Assembly: GCF_002741075.1 (NCBI RefSeq)
Contig: NZ_CP016634.1
Span: 1,070,501-1,134,500 of the forward strand
Direction of reading: 5' to 3'
DNA from: Pseudomonas putida
Lineage (GTDB): Bacteria > Pseudomonadota > Gammaproteobacteria > Pseudomonadales > Pseudomonadaceae
Length of the DNA: 64,000 nt
The notes beneath the pieces are model-generated. The model saw only the letters and a list, made by a program, of their open reading frames with translations, was not told the DNA's origin and made no database searches. The translations under genes were made by a program, and so were the position numbers. This document shows, piece by piece, positions 41,629 to 50,423 of this stretch. The stretch's first letter is position 1, and each line of letters starts with the position of its first letter.

Positions 41629-43089
41629 ATGTTCCATTCTGAATGTTCATCCGAGCTCGTCGCGGGTGTGCTGGTCGGCAACCAATGGCTGGCGGGCGGG
41701 CCGCTGCTCGAGGTCTTCAACCCCAGCACCGAGGATCGCCTGGCCACGGTCAGCACCGGTGACAGTCAAACCGTGGACCTTGCCGTGCAAAGCGCCGCGC
41801 AGGCCTTCCCGGCGTGGTCGGCCAGCACAGGCGCATTCCGTGGCGCGCTGCTCAGAAGGATCGCCGAAGGCGTTCGGCAGAACAGACAGCAGCTGATGAC
41901 GCTGCAATCGCGCAACAGCGGCAAGCCCCTGGCCGAGGCCGGGCTCGACGTGGATGACGTGATCGCCACCTTCGAATACTACGCCGACCTGGCCCAGGAT
42001 CTCGATGCGGCGCAGGACCGTGGCGTTGCGCTGCCCAGCAGCGATTTCGCCGCCCGCTTGCGGCGAGAGCCCTGTGGCGTCGTGGCGCTCATCGTGCCCT
42101 GGAACTTCCCCATGGTGACCACCGCCTGGAAGCTGGCGCCGGCCCTGGCGGCTGGCTGCACGGTGGTGCTCAAGCCCTCCGAGGTCACGCCGCTGCCGGA
42201 GCTTGCGCTGGCGCGGATCATGCTGGACGCCGGGTTGCCCACCGGAGTGCTGAACGTGGTATGCGGCACGGGCTTGGCCGTGGGCGCGCCGTTGTCGAGC
42301 CACCGGCAGGTGGCCAAGATTTCCTTCACTGGCAGCAATGCGGTGGGGGTCCAGGTGATGCAGCGGGCGGCGGAGACCGTGAAGGGTGTGAGCCTGGAGC
42401 TTGGCGGCAAGTCCTCGCTCATCGTGCTCGAGGATGCCGATCTTGAGCTTGCCGTGGAGCTGACCTGCGCCGGCGGGTTCTACAACGCAGGCCAGATGTG
42501 CTCGGCGACCAGCCGGGTGCTGGTGGCCGAGCACTTGGCCGAGGCCTTCGTGGACAAGGTCAAGGCCCGTGCCCGGGCGATCTGCGTGGGCGACCCCTTC
42601 GTCGAAGGCGTGCAGATGGGCCCGTTGGTCAACCGGGCGCAATATGAGCGGGTACTGACCCACATCGCCCGTGGGCTGGCCGCTGGGGCTCGGCTCGAAT
42701 GCGGCGGTCGGCGGCCCGAGGGGATGGACCGTGGGTTCTACATTGCGCCGACGGTTTTCACCGAGGTCGCCCTGGACAGCAGCGTGTGGAACGAGGAAAT
42801 CTTCGGCCCGGTGATCTGCATCCGTCGATTCAGCTCAGAGCAAGAAGCCATCGCGCTCGCCAATCAAAGCGACTTTGGTCTGGTGGCGACGGTGGTCAGC
42901 AAGGACCATGATGCCGCCAACCGCGTGGCCGACGCCCTGCAGGCTGGCATGGTGTGGATCAACGCGCCGCAGGTGATCTTCCCGCAGACGGCGTGGGGCG
43001 GGTACAAGCAAAGCAGTATCGGGCGCGAACTCGGCCCCTGGGGACTGGCCTCGTTCCAGGAGTTGAAGCACGTGGTGCGGGCGGTCTGA
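41629..43089 (+). CDS. NAD(P)-dependent aldehyde dehydrogenase
   Basis: A 486-residue ALDH: PWNFPMVTTAWKLAPALAAG, FTGSNAVGVQVMQ, the Glu motif LELGGKSSL and the catalytic Cys in YNAGQMCSATSR, ending in a full-length C terminus. Placed after the aruI/aruH-like genes, it could oxidise 4-guanidinobutyraldehyde to 4-guanidinobutyrate (the KauB role), but betaine-aldehyde-type enzymes look similar. GGAG lies 8 bases before the ATG. A terminator separates it from aruH. Confidence 0.88.
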   Translation: MFHSECSSELVAGVLVGNQWLAGGPLLEVFNPSTEDRLATVSTGDSQTVDLAVQSAAQAFPAWSASTGAFRGALLRRIAEGVRQNRQQLMTLQSRNSGKPLAEAGLDVDDVIATFEYYADLAQDLDAAQDRGVALPSSDFAARLRREPCGVVALIVPWNFPMVTTAWKLAPALAAGCTVVLKPSEVTPLPELALARIMLDAGLPTGVLNVVCGTGLAVGAPLSSHRQVAKISFTGSNAVGVQVMQRAAETVKGVSLELGGKSSLIVLEDADLELAVELTCAGGFYNAGQMCSATSRVLVAEHLAEAFVDKVKARARAICVGDPFVEGVQMGPLVNRAQYERVLTHIARGLAAGARLECGGRRPEGMDRGFYIAPTVFTEVALDSSVWNEEIFGPVICIRRFSSEQEAIALANQSDFGLVATVVSKDHDAANRVADALQAGMVWINAPQVIFPQTAWGGYKQSSIGRELGPWGLASFQELKHVVRAV

Positions 43090-43196
43090 TCACCCTGGGC
43101 CCCAGGATGTACCTGGGGCCTCGGGCTCGCGACCTGCGATAGACGCTACACTTGCATCGTCGAGATAGGCTGGCACGACTGAACCGAGGGCACCCC

Positions 43197-44021
43197 ATGC
43201 GCAAGCTTTGTCGACCGATGACCTTGGCACTGGCGTTTTCCCTGCTAGCCCCGACGGCTGCCTGGGCGGCGCAGCCGTGCAAGCGACTGCGGGCAACGGG
43301 CAACCCTGAGTACCCGCCCTACTTGTGGCGCGACCCGCAGAACCCGCAACGGCTGATCGGCGCCAACGCCGATCTGCTCAAACGCCTTGGTACCGAACTG
43401 GGGCTTGAGATTGAGGTGGTCTATGGCGGGCCCTGGTCGCGTGCGCAGGAGGAGGTCAAGAGCGGGCGGATCGACTTGATCGCCGGTGCCTTTCGGACCG
43501 CATTGCGCGAAGTCTCCATGGATTTCATCCCGCCGCCGTTCCTGAACACGCCCAGCGTGGTCTGGGTGCGTCACGACGACCCGTTTTCCTACACCGGCTG
43601 GGCCGACCTGCAAGGGCGCAGCGGCGGGACCTTGGTCAACAACAGCTACGGCCAGCAATTTGACGACTACGCCAGTGCCCACCTGAACCTCGAAGCGGTC
43701 CCCAGCGCGGCCCAAGCGTTCCGCAAGCTGTTGTTCAAACGCAACGACTACGTCATCTACGAGCTTTACCCCGGTCTGGCGCTGGCCCGGACCCTGGGCA
43801 TCACCCAGCAGGTCCAGGCCCTGGCCCCTCCGGTTTCCAGTGAGGGGCTGTACCTGACGGTCTCGCATCAATCGCCCTGCAACCAGCCTGAGCTTCGGGC
43901 ACAACTGGCACAGAAACTGACCGAATTGCTCGACCGTTCCGTGCCCAGGCAACTGCTGGAACAGAACCTCAAGCGCTGGCAGGACCAGCAGCCTCAGCAG
44001 GGCGCTGCGGGCAAGCCTTGA
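43197..44021 (+). CDS. Periplasmic family 3 amino acid-binding protein
   Basis: A 274-residue exported binding protein. The signal peptide (MRKLCRPMTLALAFSLLAPT, cleaved after AWA) precedes CKRLRATGNPEYPPYLWRD. Contains GRIDLIAGAFRTALREVSMDF and LTVSHQSPCNQPELRAQL. It lacks linked permease genes and so may serve the upstream transporter or act as a sensor-type orphan SBP. The start at 43197 follows GAGGG. A hairpin at 43098-43120 (GGCCCCAGG/CCTGGGGCC) separates it from the ALDH gene. Confidence 0.85.
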   Translation: MRKLCRPMTLALAFSLLAPTAAWAAQPCKRLRATGNPEYPPYLWRDPQNPQRLIGANADLLKRLGTELGLEIEVVYGGPWSRAQEEVKSGRIDLIAGAFRTALREVSMDFIPPPFLNTPSVVWVRHDDPFSYTGWADLQGRSGGTLVNNSYGQQFDDYASAHLNLEAVPSAAQAFRKLLFKRNDYVIYELYPGLALARTLGITQQVQALAPPVSSEGLYLTVSHQSPCNQPELRAQLAQKLTELLDRSVPRQLLEQNLKRWQDQQPQQGAAGKP

Positions 44022-44029
44022 CGGCGCCT

Positions 44030-45499
44030 TCACGTGAACCAGTTCAGCGCCCGCGGCTCGCAGTTGAGTAGCACATGTTTGAGTTCGCTGAACTCCTCAA
44101 GGCCCGCCGCCGACAGCTCGCGGCCAATGCCGCTGGCCTTGACGCCGCCCCAGGGCGCCTGGGGAAAGGCCAGGTTGTAGTCGTTCACCCACAGTGTCCC
44201 GACCCGTAGCCGCCGAGCCAGACGATTGGCACGGCCAAGATCGCAGGTCCAGACGCCGGCCGCCAGGCCATACGGCGTATCGTTGGCAAGCTGCACGGCG
44301 TGGTCCTCGTGGGTGAAGCGCTCGACGGTGATCACTGGGCCGAAGATTTCTTCGTGGGCGATGCGCATGTCGGCCTGAACTTCGCTGAGCAGGGTAGGGC
44401 GCAGCCAGAACCCCTTGCCCAGGTGCGCTTCTGCGGGGATGTGCCCTCCTGCGCACAGGCGGGCGCCTTCACCCTGCGCCGAGTGAACCAGTGACAGCAC
44501 GCGATCCCGGTGGGCCGCCGATATCAGCGGCCCCATGCGCGTGCGGCTGTCGAAGCCATCGCCCAGGACGATGGCCTCGATGCGTTCGGCCAAGCGCTCG
44601 ACGAAGCGGTCATGGATGCTCGCCTCCAGCAACAGGCGCGAGCCGGCCGAGCACACTTGTCCGGCGTTGAAGAACACGGCGTTGAGCGCTTGGTCCAGGG
44701 CCACGTCCAGGTCGGCGTCGGCAAACACGATGTTTGGGTTCTTGCCGCCGAGCTCCAGCGCCAGGCGCTTGAAGTTGCCGCTGGCGGCCTGCATGACCTT
44801 GGCGCCGGCCATGGCGCCGCCGGTGAAGGACAGCATGTCCACCCGCGCACTGAGCGCCAGGCGATGCCCCACGGCGCCGTCGCCGCAGACGAGGTTGAAC
44901 ACTCCGCGCGGCAGCGCCAGCGTGTCCAAAAGGCCTGCCAGGTGCAGGGCACTGAGCGGCGTCAGTTCGCTGGGCTTGAGAATCACCGTGTTGCCCGCGG
45001 CCAGGGCGGGTGCGAGTTTCCAGGCCGTCTGCAGCAGCGGGTAGTTCCACGGCACGATCAGCGCGCAGACGCCTACCGGCTCGTGGCGTGTGACGCTGAT
45101 GACATGGGCGGGCGCGTGGGGGTGGGCGATATCGGTGCGCGCTTCGAGCAGCCCTGCGTAGTAGCGGAAGGTCGCCACCACGCAGGCCAGGTCGGCCTCG
45201 CTTTCGCCGAGGGTCTTGCCCGTGTTGAGGGTTTCCAGGCGGGCCAGGTGGGCGGCCTCGGTTTCGATGGCTGCCGCGATGTGCAGCAGCACTGCGCTGC
45301 GCTCACTCGGCGGCAGCTGTGGCCAGGGGCCGTGGTCGAAGGCGTGGCGGGCGGCATCGATCGCGGCCTCGACATCCTCGGTGTTGGCTTCCGGCGCCAG
45401 GGCGAGCAGGCTTTCGTCGGCGGGGTTGATGATTTCCCGATAGCGCTTGCTGCGCGGTTCACGCCATTGCCCTGCAATGAAAAGCTGATGGTGCGACAT
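44030..45499 (-). CDS. Aldehyde dehydrogenase (betaine-aldehyde-dehydrogenase-like)
   Basis: A 489-residue ALDH with PWNYPLLQTAWKLAPALAAG, FTGGAMAGAKVMQ, LELGGKNPNIVF and catalytic FNAGQVCSAGSR. It is on the opposite strand to the previous ALDH. The start at 45499 has GGAAA upstream. It is divergent from a class II aldolase gene. Its proximity to a GMC dehydrogenase and a choline/betaine-type binding protein suggests that it oxidises the aldehyde produced by the GMC enzyme. Confidence 0.9.
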   Translation of the reverse strand: MSHHQLFIAGQWREPRSKRYREIINPADESLLALAPEANTEDVEAAIDAARHAFDHGPWPQLPPSERSAVLLHIAAAIETEAAHLARLETLNTGKTLGESEADLACVVATFRYYAGLLEARTDIAHPHAPAHVISVTRHEPVGVCALIVPWNYPLLQTAWKLAPALAAGNTVILKPSELTPLSALHLAGLLDTLALPRGVFNLVCGDGAVGHRLALSARVDMLSFTGGAMAGAKVMQAASGNFKRLALELGGKNPNIVFADADLDVALDQALNAVFFNAGQVCSAGSRLLLEASIHDRFVERLAERIEAIVLGDGFDSRTRMGPLISAAHRDRVLSLVHSAQGEGARLCAGGHIPAEAHLGKGFWLRPTLLSEVQADMRIAHEEIFGPVITVERFTHEDHAVQLANDTPYGLAAGVWTCDLGRANRLARRLRVGTLWVNDYNLAFPQAPWGGVKASGIGRELSAAGLEEFSELKHVLLNCEPRALNWFT

Positions 45500-45703
45500 G
45501 CTGCGTTTCCTCGTTTGCGTTGGCAATGGCCGCACCATAGCCAGGCGCCTGGGCGCTAACTTGACCGAATGCGACAGACGTCGTCGCGCCGTTCATTCGC
45601 GACAAGCCAGGTCGCATCGCATCAAGTCCTCGTTGGCGCGCTCCCTAGACTCGGGAATGTGAATGCGTGCCCGAGGGGCGCGCTCTACGCCTGAGGAGCT
45701 GCC

Positions 45704-46453
45704 ATGCACAACCCATCCATCGCCCTGTTAGACGCCCATGCCCAGGGCCGCGTCGAACTCGCCTGCGCGTTTCGCTGGACCGCCCGTCTGGGGATGCACG
45801 AGGCCATTGCCAACCATTTCAGCCTGGCCGTGTCCGAGGACGGCCGGCGCTTTCTGATCAATCCCTATGGGCGGCATTTTTCCAGGATCCGCGCCAGTGA
45901 CCTGCTGCTGCTCGATGCCGATGACCCATCGGCCCTGCAGCGCCCCGGGGCGCCGGACATTACCGCCTGGGCGTTGCACAGCGCCCTGCACCGGCAGCAC
46001 CCGCACGCGCGCTGCATCCTGCATGTGCATTCCAAGTACGCCACGGCCTTGGCCTGTCTGGCCGATTCACGCCTGCCGCCGATCGAGCAAAACGCCATGC
46101 GGTTCTTCGAGCGCGTGGCCATCGACGAGGGCTTCGACGGCATGGGCCTGGGGGATGAAGCGCAGCGGGTGAGCCGTCAGCTGGGCGACAAGCCGATCCT
46201 GCTCATGGGCAATCACGGCGTGCTGGTGGCGGCGCCCAGCGTGGCCCAGGCCTTCGACGATCTCTACTACTTCGAGCGCGCCTGCGAGCTTTACCTCACC
46301 GCCCTTGCCACTGGGCGCCCGCTGCGCATCGCCAGCGACGCCGTGGCGCGCAAGACCGCCCAGCAATGGCTGGACTACCCGGACTTCGCCGTCCGCCATT
46401 TTGCCGCGCTGCAGGACATCCTCGATGAACAGGAACCGGACTACCGCACCTGA
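45704..46453 (+). CDS. Class II aldolase/adducin family protein
   Basis: A 249-residue protein with the zinc-binding HVHSKYAT in ARCILHVHSKYATAL and GNHGVLVAAPSVAQAFDDLYY. The N-terminal half has FRWTARLGMHEAIANHFSLAV, typical for the family. Members cleave or epimerise phosphorylated sugars or act as decarboxylases on hydroxy acids; the substrate is unknown. It heads a two-gene unit with the binding protein, divergent from an ALDH. Confidence 0.88.
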   Translation: MHNPSIALLDAHAQGRVELACAFRWTARLGMHEAIANHFSLAVSEDGRRFLINPYGRHFSRIRASDLLLLDADDPSALQRPGAPDITAWALHSALHRQHPHARCILHVHSKYATALACLADSRLPPIEQNAMRFFERVAIDEGFDGMGLGDEAQRVSRQLGDKPILLMGNHGVLVAAPSVAQAFDDLYYFERACELYLTALATGRPLRIASDAVARKTAQQWLDYPDFAVRHFAALQDILDEQEPDYRT

Positions 46454-46509
46454 AGGGGGCGTCATCGCCCATTGCCATGCCCACCCTCAACCGTTCTGGA
46501 GTCGCTCGC

Positions 46510-47457
46510 ATGCCGAAGAAAACAGCCGTATCCGTGCTCGCTGGATCGCTGCTCGCCGCATCCATCGCCACCGCCCAGGCCGGTGAGCCCGCCGCCTGCC
46601 AGACCGTGCACTTTGCCGAGGTCGGCTGGGCCGATATTGCCGCCACCACAGGCCTGGCCACCACCGTGCTGCAGGGCCTTGGCTACAAGACCAAGACGCA
46701 GATGCTGTCGATTCCGATGGCGTACCAGGCCATGGAAATGAAAACGATCGATGTCTATCTCGGCGCGTGGATGCCCTCGATGGCAGCGATTTCCACGCCG
46801 TTTTTGGAAAAAGGCAGCGTCGAGCGGGTGCGCACCAACCTGACCGGTGCCAAATACACCCTGGCGGTGCCCGATTATGCCTACGAGGCCGGGCTCAAGG
46901 ACTTCAAGGACATCGCCCGGCTCAAGGATTCACTGCAGGGGCGTATCTACGGCATCGAGGCGGGCAACGATGGCAACCAGATCATCCAGGGCCTGATCGA
47001 CAAGGACCGCTACGGGCTCAAGGATTTTCGCCTGGTCGAATCGAGCGAGGCCGGCATGTTGGTGGAGGTGCGCCGGGCCGTGCGCTCGAAAAAGCCGATC
47101 GTGTTCCTGGGCTGGGAGCCGCACCCGATGAATACGCAATTGTCGATGCGCTACCTGAGCGGCGGCGATGCCGACTTCGGGCCCAACTATGGCGCCGCGG
47201 TGGTCGATACCCACACCCGAAAAGGTTTTGGCCAGGAGTGCCCGAACGTTGGGGCGCTGTTGTCGCGGATGGAGTTCCAGCTGGGAATGGAGAGCCAGAT
47301 CATGGGCGCGATCCTCAACGACAAGCAAAAGCCCGCGTTGGCATCGCGTGAGTGGCTCAAGCGCAATCCGCAGGTGTTGGACAGCTGGTTGGCAGGGGTG
47401 ACGACCTTCGATGGCCAGCCGGGAGCATCGGCGGTACGCAGTTACCTGGGGCTCTAG
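46510..47457 (+). CDS. Choline/glycine-betaine-type ABC substrate-binding protein (ChoX-like)
   Basis: A 315-residue OpuAC-type binding protein. The signal peptide (MPKKTAVSVLAGSLLAASIA, cleaved after AQA) precedes CQTVHFAEVGWADIAATTGL. Aromatic residues typical of quaternary-ammonium boxes occur in GWADIAA, LGAWMPSM and FLGWEPHPMN. The start at 46510 has GGAG upstream. No ATPase or permease is adjacent, so it may feed a transporter encoded elsewhere, as with the CaiX/CbcX/BetX binding proteins. Confidence 0.88.
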   Translation: MPKKTAVSVLAGSLLAASIATAQAGEPAACQTVHFAEVGWADIAATTGLATTVLQGLGYKTKTQMLSIPMAYQAMEMKTIDVYLGAWMPSMAAISTPFLEKGSVERVRTNLTGAKYTLAVPDYAYEAGLKDFKDIARLKDSLQGRIYGIEAGNDGNQIIQGLIDKDRYGLKDFRLVESSEAGMLVEVRRAVRSKKPIVFLGWEPHPMNTQLSMRYLSGGDADFGPNYGAAVVDTHTRKGFGQECPNVGALLSRMEFQLGMESQIMGAILNDKQKPALASREWLKRNPQVLDSWLAGVTTFDGQPGASAVRSYLGL

Positions 47458-47474
47458 CGCCAAGCTGCTGGGCC

Positions 47475-47541
47475 CCCACAGGTACAGCGCCAAGCCGGAG
47501 AACGGCGCTGTACCTGTGGGAGCGGATTTACCCGCGAAGAA
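47475..47541. repeat. Inverted repeat and REP element
   Basis: CCCACAGGTACAGCGCC (47475-47491) is exactly repeated in inverse order at 47504-47520 with a 12-base loop, and is directly followed by a P. putida-type REP motif (GAGCGGATTTACCCGCGAA). It can act as terminator between convergent genes. Confidence 0.75.
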
Positions 47542-47579
47542 GGTGCAGCAGCCCCAAAGATCCGCTGCACGCCACGAGA

Positions 47580-48629
47580 CTAGATCGCCAACGGCTGCCG
47601 ATCATGCCCCAGCGGTTGGCGCATGACCGGTGCGTTCAAGCTTTGCGAACGGTCGTTGCTCGGCGCACAGCCAAACTTGGCGCGGTAGGCGCGGGAGAAG
47701 TGCTCCAGCGAGCCGAACCCTGCGCTGGCCGCGACCTGGGCGACGCTCATGCGGGTCTGCTGCAACAGGTTGTGCGCCCGCGCCAGGCGCAGGCTGAGGT
47801 AGTACTTCAACGGCGTAAGGCCAGTGTGCTGCATGAATTGGCGCTCCAACTGCCGACGCGACAGCGCCACCCGCTCGGCGATGGCTTCACAGCTCAGAGG
47901 CTCTTCCAGGTGCTGCTCCATCAGCTCGATAGCCCGGCCCATCTTGCCCGCCTGGGCATGCAGGCTGCGGCGATAGCCCTCGGCTTGTTGGACCTGCGGT
48001 TCGCGTACCTGCTCGATGAGCATGTGCATGGCCACCTCGCGCGCCAGGTTGCCGCCGGCCAGGTTGTCCAGCCAGTTGAGAACCATGTCCAGCACGGCGG
48101 TGGCGCCCGCGCAGGTCAGGCGTTTACGCCCCAGCGAGTAGAGTTGCGCGCAGGCCTGGACCTTGGGGTAGCTTTCCTGGAAACCTTGCAGGTTGTCCCA
48201 ATGCACCGCAGCTGGGTGGCCATCGAGCACACCGGCTGCGGCGAGCAGTTCGGTGCCGGTCTCGATGCCGATCATGATCGCGCCGAACGCGGCCTGGCGC
48301 TTGATCCAGGCCTTCAGCGCCGGGTTGCGTGCGTGGCGGTGCACGTCGAAGCTGGCAATCACCGCGCAGGCGTCGAACTCGGTGTGCTCGCCAATGCCGG
48401 CCTGGGCGCTGGCCAGCAGGCCGTTGCTGGCGGGCACGGGCTGGCCATCCACCGAGAGCAGGGTCCATTGGAACAGACTACGTTGGGCCAGCCAGTTGGC
48501 GATCGAGAGCGGCTCGATCAGCGAGGCCAGGCCGAAGTTGGAGAATGACGGCAACAACAGGATGCCGATGCGCAGGGGAGGGCTGGCAGGGCCCTGCCAC
48601 TGAAGGCCAAGGGTTTCGGATCGCTTCAT
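47580..48629 (-). CDS. GlxA-like AraC family regulator (GbdR/CdhR type)
   Basis: A 349-residue regulator: an N-terminal DJ-1/PfpI-like domain (GILLLPSFSNFGLASLIEPL, ACAVIASFDVHRHARNP) and two C-terminal AraC helices (LSCEAIAERVALSRRQLERQ; SVAQVAASAGFGSLEHFSRA). Relatives sense betaine, carnitine, choline or arginine and activate catabolic operons. It lies next to the binding protein and upstream of GMC/Rieske genes, and is the probable controller of this locus. The start at 48629 (MKRSETL) is chosen for family fit. Confidence 0.9.
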   Translation of the reverse strand: MKRSETLGLQWQGPASPPLRIGILLLPSFSNFGLASLIEPLSIANWLAQRSLFQWTLLSVDGQPVPASNGLLASAQAGIGEHTEFDACAVIASFDVHRHARNPALKAWIKRQAAFGAIMIGIETGTELLAAAGVLDGHPAAVHWDNLQGFQESYPKVQACAQLYSLGRKRLTCAGATAVLDMVLNWLDNLAGGNLAREVAMHMLIEQVREPQVQQAEGYRRSLHAQAGKMGRAIELMEQHLEEPLSCEAIAERVALSRRQLERQFMQHTGLTPLKYYLSLRLARAHNLLQQTRMSVAQVAASAGFGSLEHFSRAYRAKFGCAPSNDRSQSLNAPVMRQPLGHDRQPLAI

Positions 48630-48685
48630 GGTTGCACCAGGCTCGACAATGGGCGTCGGCTGCATGGGCCGGCGCCTCGTTCACG

Positions 48686-48722
48686 GAAAAGGCCCGCTGC
48701 GCCTATCCAAGCGCAGCGGGCC
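48686..48722 (-). terminator. Terminator downstream of the GMC dehydrogenase
   Basis: A perfect 12-bp stem (GGCCCGCTGCGC/GCGCAGCGGGCC, 8-base loop) followed on the minus strand by TTTTCC. Confidence 0.75.
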
Positions 48723-48740
48723 GGCTTTGGCAAGCGCGCT

Positions 48741-50402
48741 TCAGCGCTGACGCTCGCGCCAGTGCGGGTGGATCCATACCGGCGCATCGCTGGCGGGCAA
48801 CGCGTCATGGCCGCGGATCAGGTCACTGGCCTTCTCGGCGATCATCACCGTGGGCGCATTGGTGTTGCCGCTGACGATCTGCGGCATGATCGAGGCGTCG
48901 ACCACCCGCAGCCCACGCAGGCCATGCACGCGCAATTGCGGGTCGACCACCGCCTGCGGGTCGTCGGCCGGGCCCATCTTGCACGTGCCGCTGGCGTGAT
49001 AGCCGGTCTCGGTGACGCGCCGCGCCCAGGCATCGAGCTGCGCATCGCTTACCTGGTCGGCACCGGGGACCAACTCGTCGCCCGCATAGGCACGCATCGC
49101 TGGTTGCGCGAGGATCTCGCGCACCAGGCGGGCACCGGCGCGCATGTCGGCGCGGTCGCGTTCCGTGGTGAGGTAGTTGAACAGGATGCGTGGCGGCTGG
49201 TGCGGGTCGGCGCTGAGCAGGCTGACGCTGCCCAGGCTGGTGGGACGCATCAGGTCGATGTGCACCTGGAAGGCGTGCTCCGGCACCAGGTCGACGCTGC
49301 CTGGCTGTACGGCCAGGGGCATGAACGTCAGCTGCAGGTCGGGAAACTCCACCCCCGCCCGCGAGCGTATGAAGGCGCCGGCTTCGAAATGATTGCTTGC
49401 CGCCAGGCCATCGTGGCTGGCGAACCAGCGTGCGCCGATCAGCCATTTGCCCGGCGCCCGCGTCCAGGGGTAGATCGACACCGGCTGCTTGCAGCGGTAC
49501 TGCACCACGGTGTCGGGATGGTCATTGAGCCGCTGGCCAACCCCGGGCAGGTCGTGCACCACGGGGATGCCCAGGCGCTGCAGATCCTCGGCGGGGCCGA
49601 CGCCAGAGAGCATCAGCAGTTGGGGTGAGTTGATGGCGCCTGCGCTGAGCAGCACCTCCTGGCGCACGCGCACCTGGTGTACGGCGCCGTCCATTTCGAA
49701 CTCCACCCCGTAGGCCTGGTCGCCGTCGAAGAGAATCCGCCGGCTCAGCGCCGAGGTGGCGACGGTGACGTTGCCGCCTTGGAGGGCTTCGGCCAGGTAG
49801 CCGCGTGCGGTGCTCCAGCGCTTGCCGTCGCGGGTGGTGCGGTCGACCGGACCGAAGCCTTCCTGGCGGTAGCCGTTGAGGTCGGGGCTCGCGCCGTAGC
49901 CGGCTTGCAGGCCTGCTTCGATGAAGGCCTGGCACAGCGGTGGCGAGGTGTCGCCGGGGGTCACGTGGAGCAGTCCGGCGCCGCCACGGTAGAGGTCGGC
50001 GCCGTCCCGATGGTTTTGCGCACGGATGAAGTACGGCAGCACCTCGCGATAGCTCCAGCCCTGGCAGCCGTGTTCGGCCCAGCCGTCATAGTCGCGGGCA
50101 TGGCCACGGATGTAGACCATGCCGTTGATCGACGAAGAGCCGCCCAGGGTGCGCCCGCGCGGCGTGCCGATGCGCCGACCGTCCAGGCCCGGCTCCGGTT
50201 CGCTGTTGTAGCGCCAGTTGAAACGCGTGCCGCCTACCACGATACCCACGGCCGAGGGCATGTCGATGGTCCAGCTGGCGTCCGGTGGGCCGGACTCCAG
50301 CACCAGGATGCGCAGCGCAGGGTTCTCGCCCAGGCGCTTGGCCAACACGCAACCGGCCGAGCCGGCGCCGATGATCACATAATCGTATTCATGCCCGAGC
50401 AT
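48741..50402 (-). CDS. GMC-family FAD dehydrogenase (choline dehydrogenase-like)
   Basis: A 553-residue GMC oxidoreductase: GAGSAG at 12-17, GRTLGGSSSINGMVYIRGH, the second GMC signature GAINSPQLLMLSGVGP, and the C-terminal catalytic His/Asn regions TETGYHASGTCKMGP and VSGNTNAPTVMIAEKA. It resembles BetA-type alcohol dehydrogenases, which turn an alcohol into an aldehyde with electrons entering the respiratory chain. It lies 21 bases after the Rieske oxygenase gene. The actual alcohol is unknown. Confidence 0.9.
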   Translation of the reverse strand: MLGHEYDYVIIGAGSAGCVLAKRLGENPALRILVLESGPPDASWTIDMPSAVGIVVGGTRFNWRYNSEPEPGLDGRRIGTPRGRTLGGSSSINGMVYIRGHARDYDGWAEHGCQGWSYREVLPYFIRAQNHRDGADLYRGGAGLLHVTPGDTSPPLCQAFIEAGLQAGYGASPDLNGYRQEGFGPVDRTTRDGKRWSTARGYLAEALQGGNVTVATSALSRRILFDGDQAYGVEFEMDGAVHQVRVRQEVLLSAGAINSPQLLMLSGVGPAEDLQRLGIPVVHDLPGVGQRLNDHPDTVVQYRCKQPVSIYPWTRAPGKWLIGARWFASHDGLAASNHFEAGAFIRSRAGVEFPDLQLTFMPLAVQPGSVDLVPEHAFQVHIDLMRPTSLGSVSLLSADPHQPPRILFNYLTTERDRADMRAGARLVREILAQPAMRAYAGDELVPGADQVSDAQLDAWARRVTETGYHASGTCKMGPADDPQAVVDPQLRVHGLRGLRVVDASIMPQIVSGNTNAPTVMIAEKASDLIRGHDALPASDAPVWIHPHWRERQR

Positions 50403-50423
50403 AAGGCTCTCCCATGACAGCGG

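Noticed and set aside
42960..43310. Open minus-strand frames across the ALDH 3' end and SBP start
   Set aside because: Proline/arginine/alanine-rich shadows that overlap a hairpin and a signal peptide gene.
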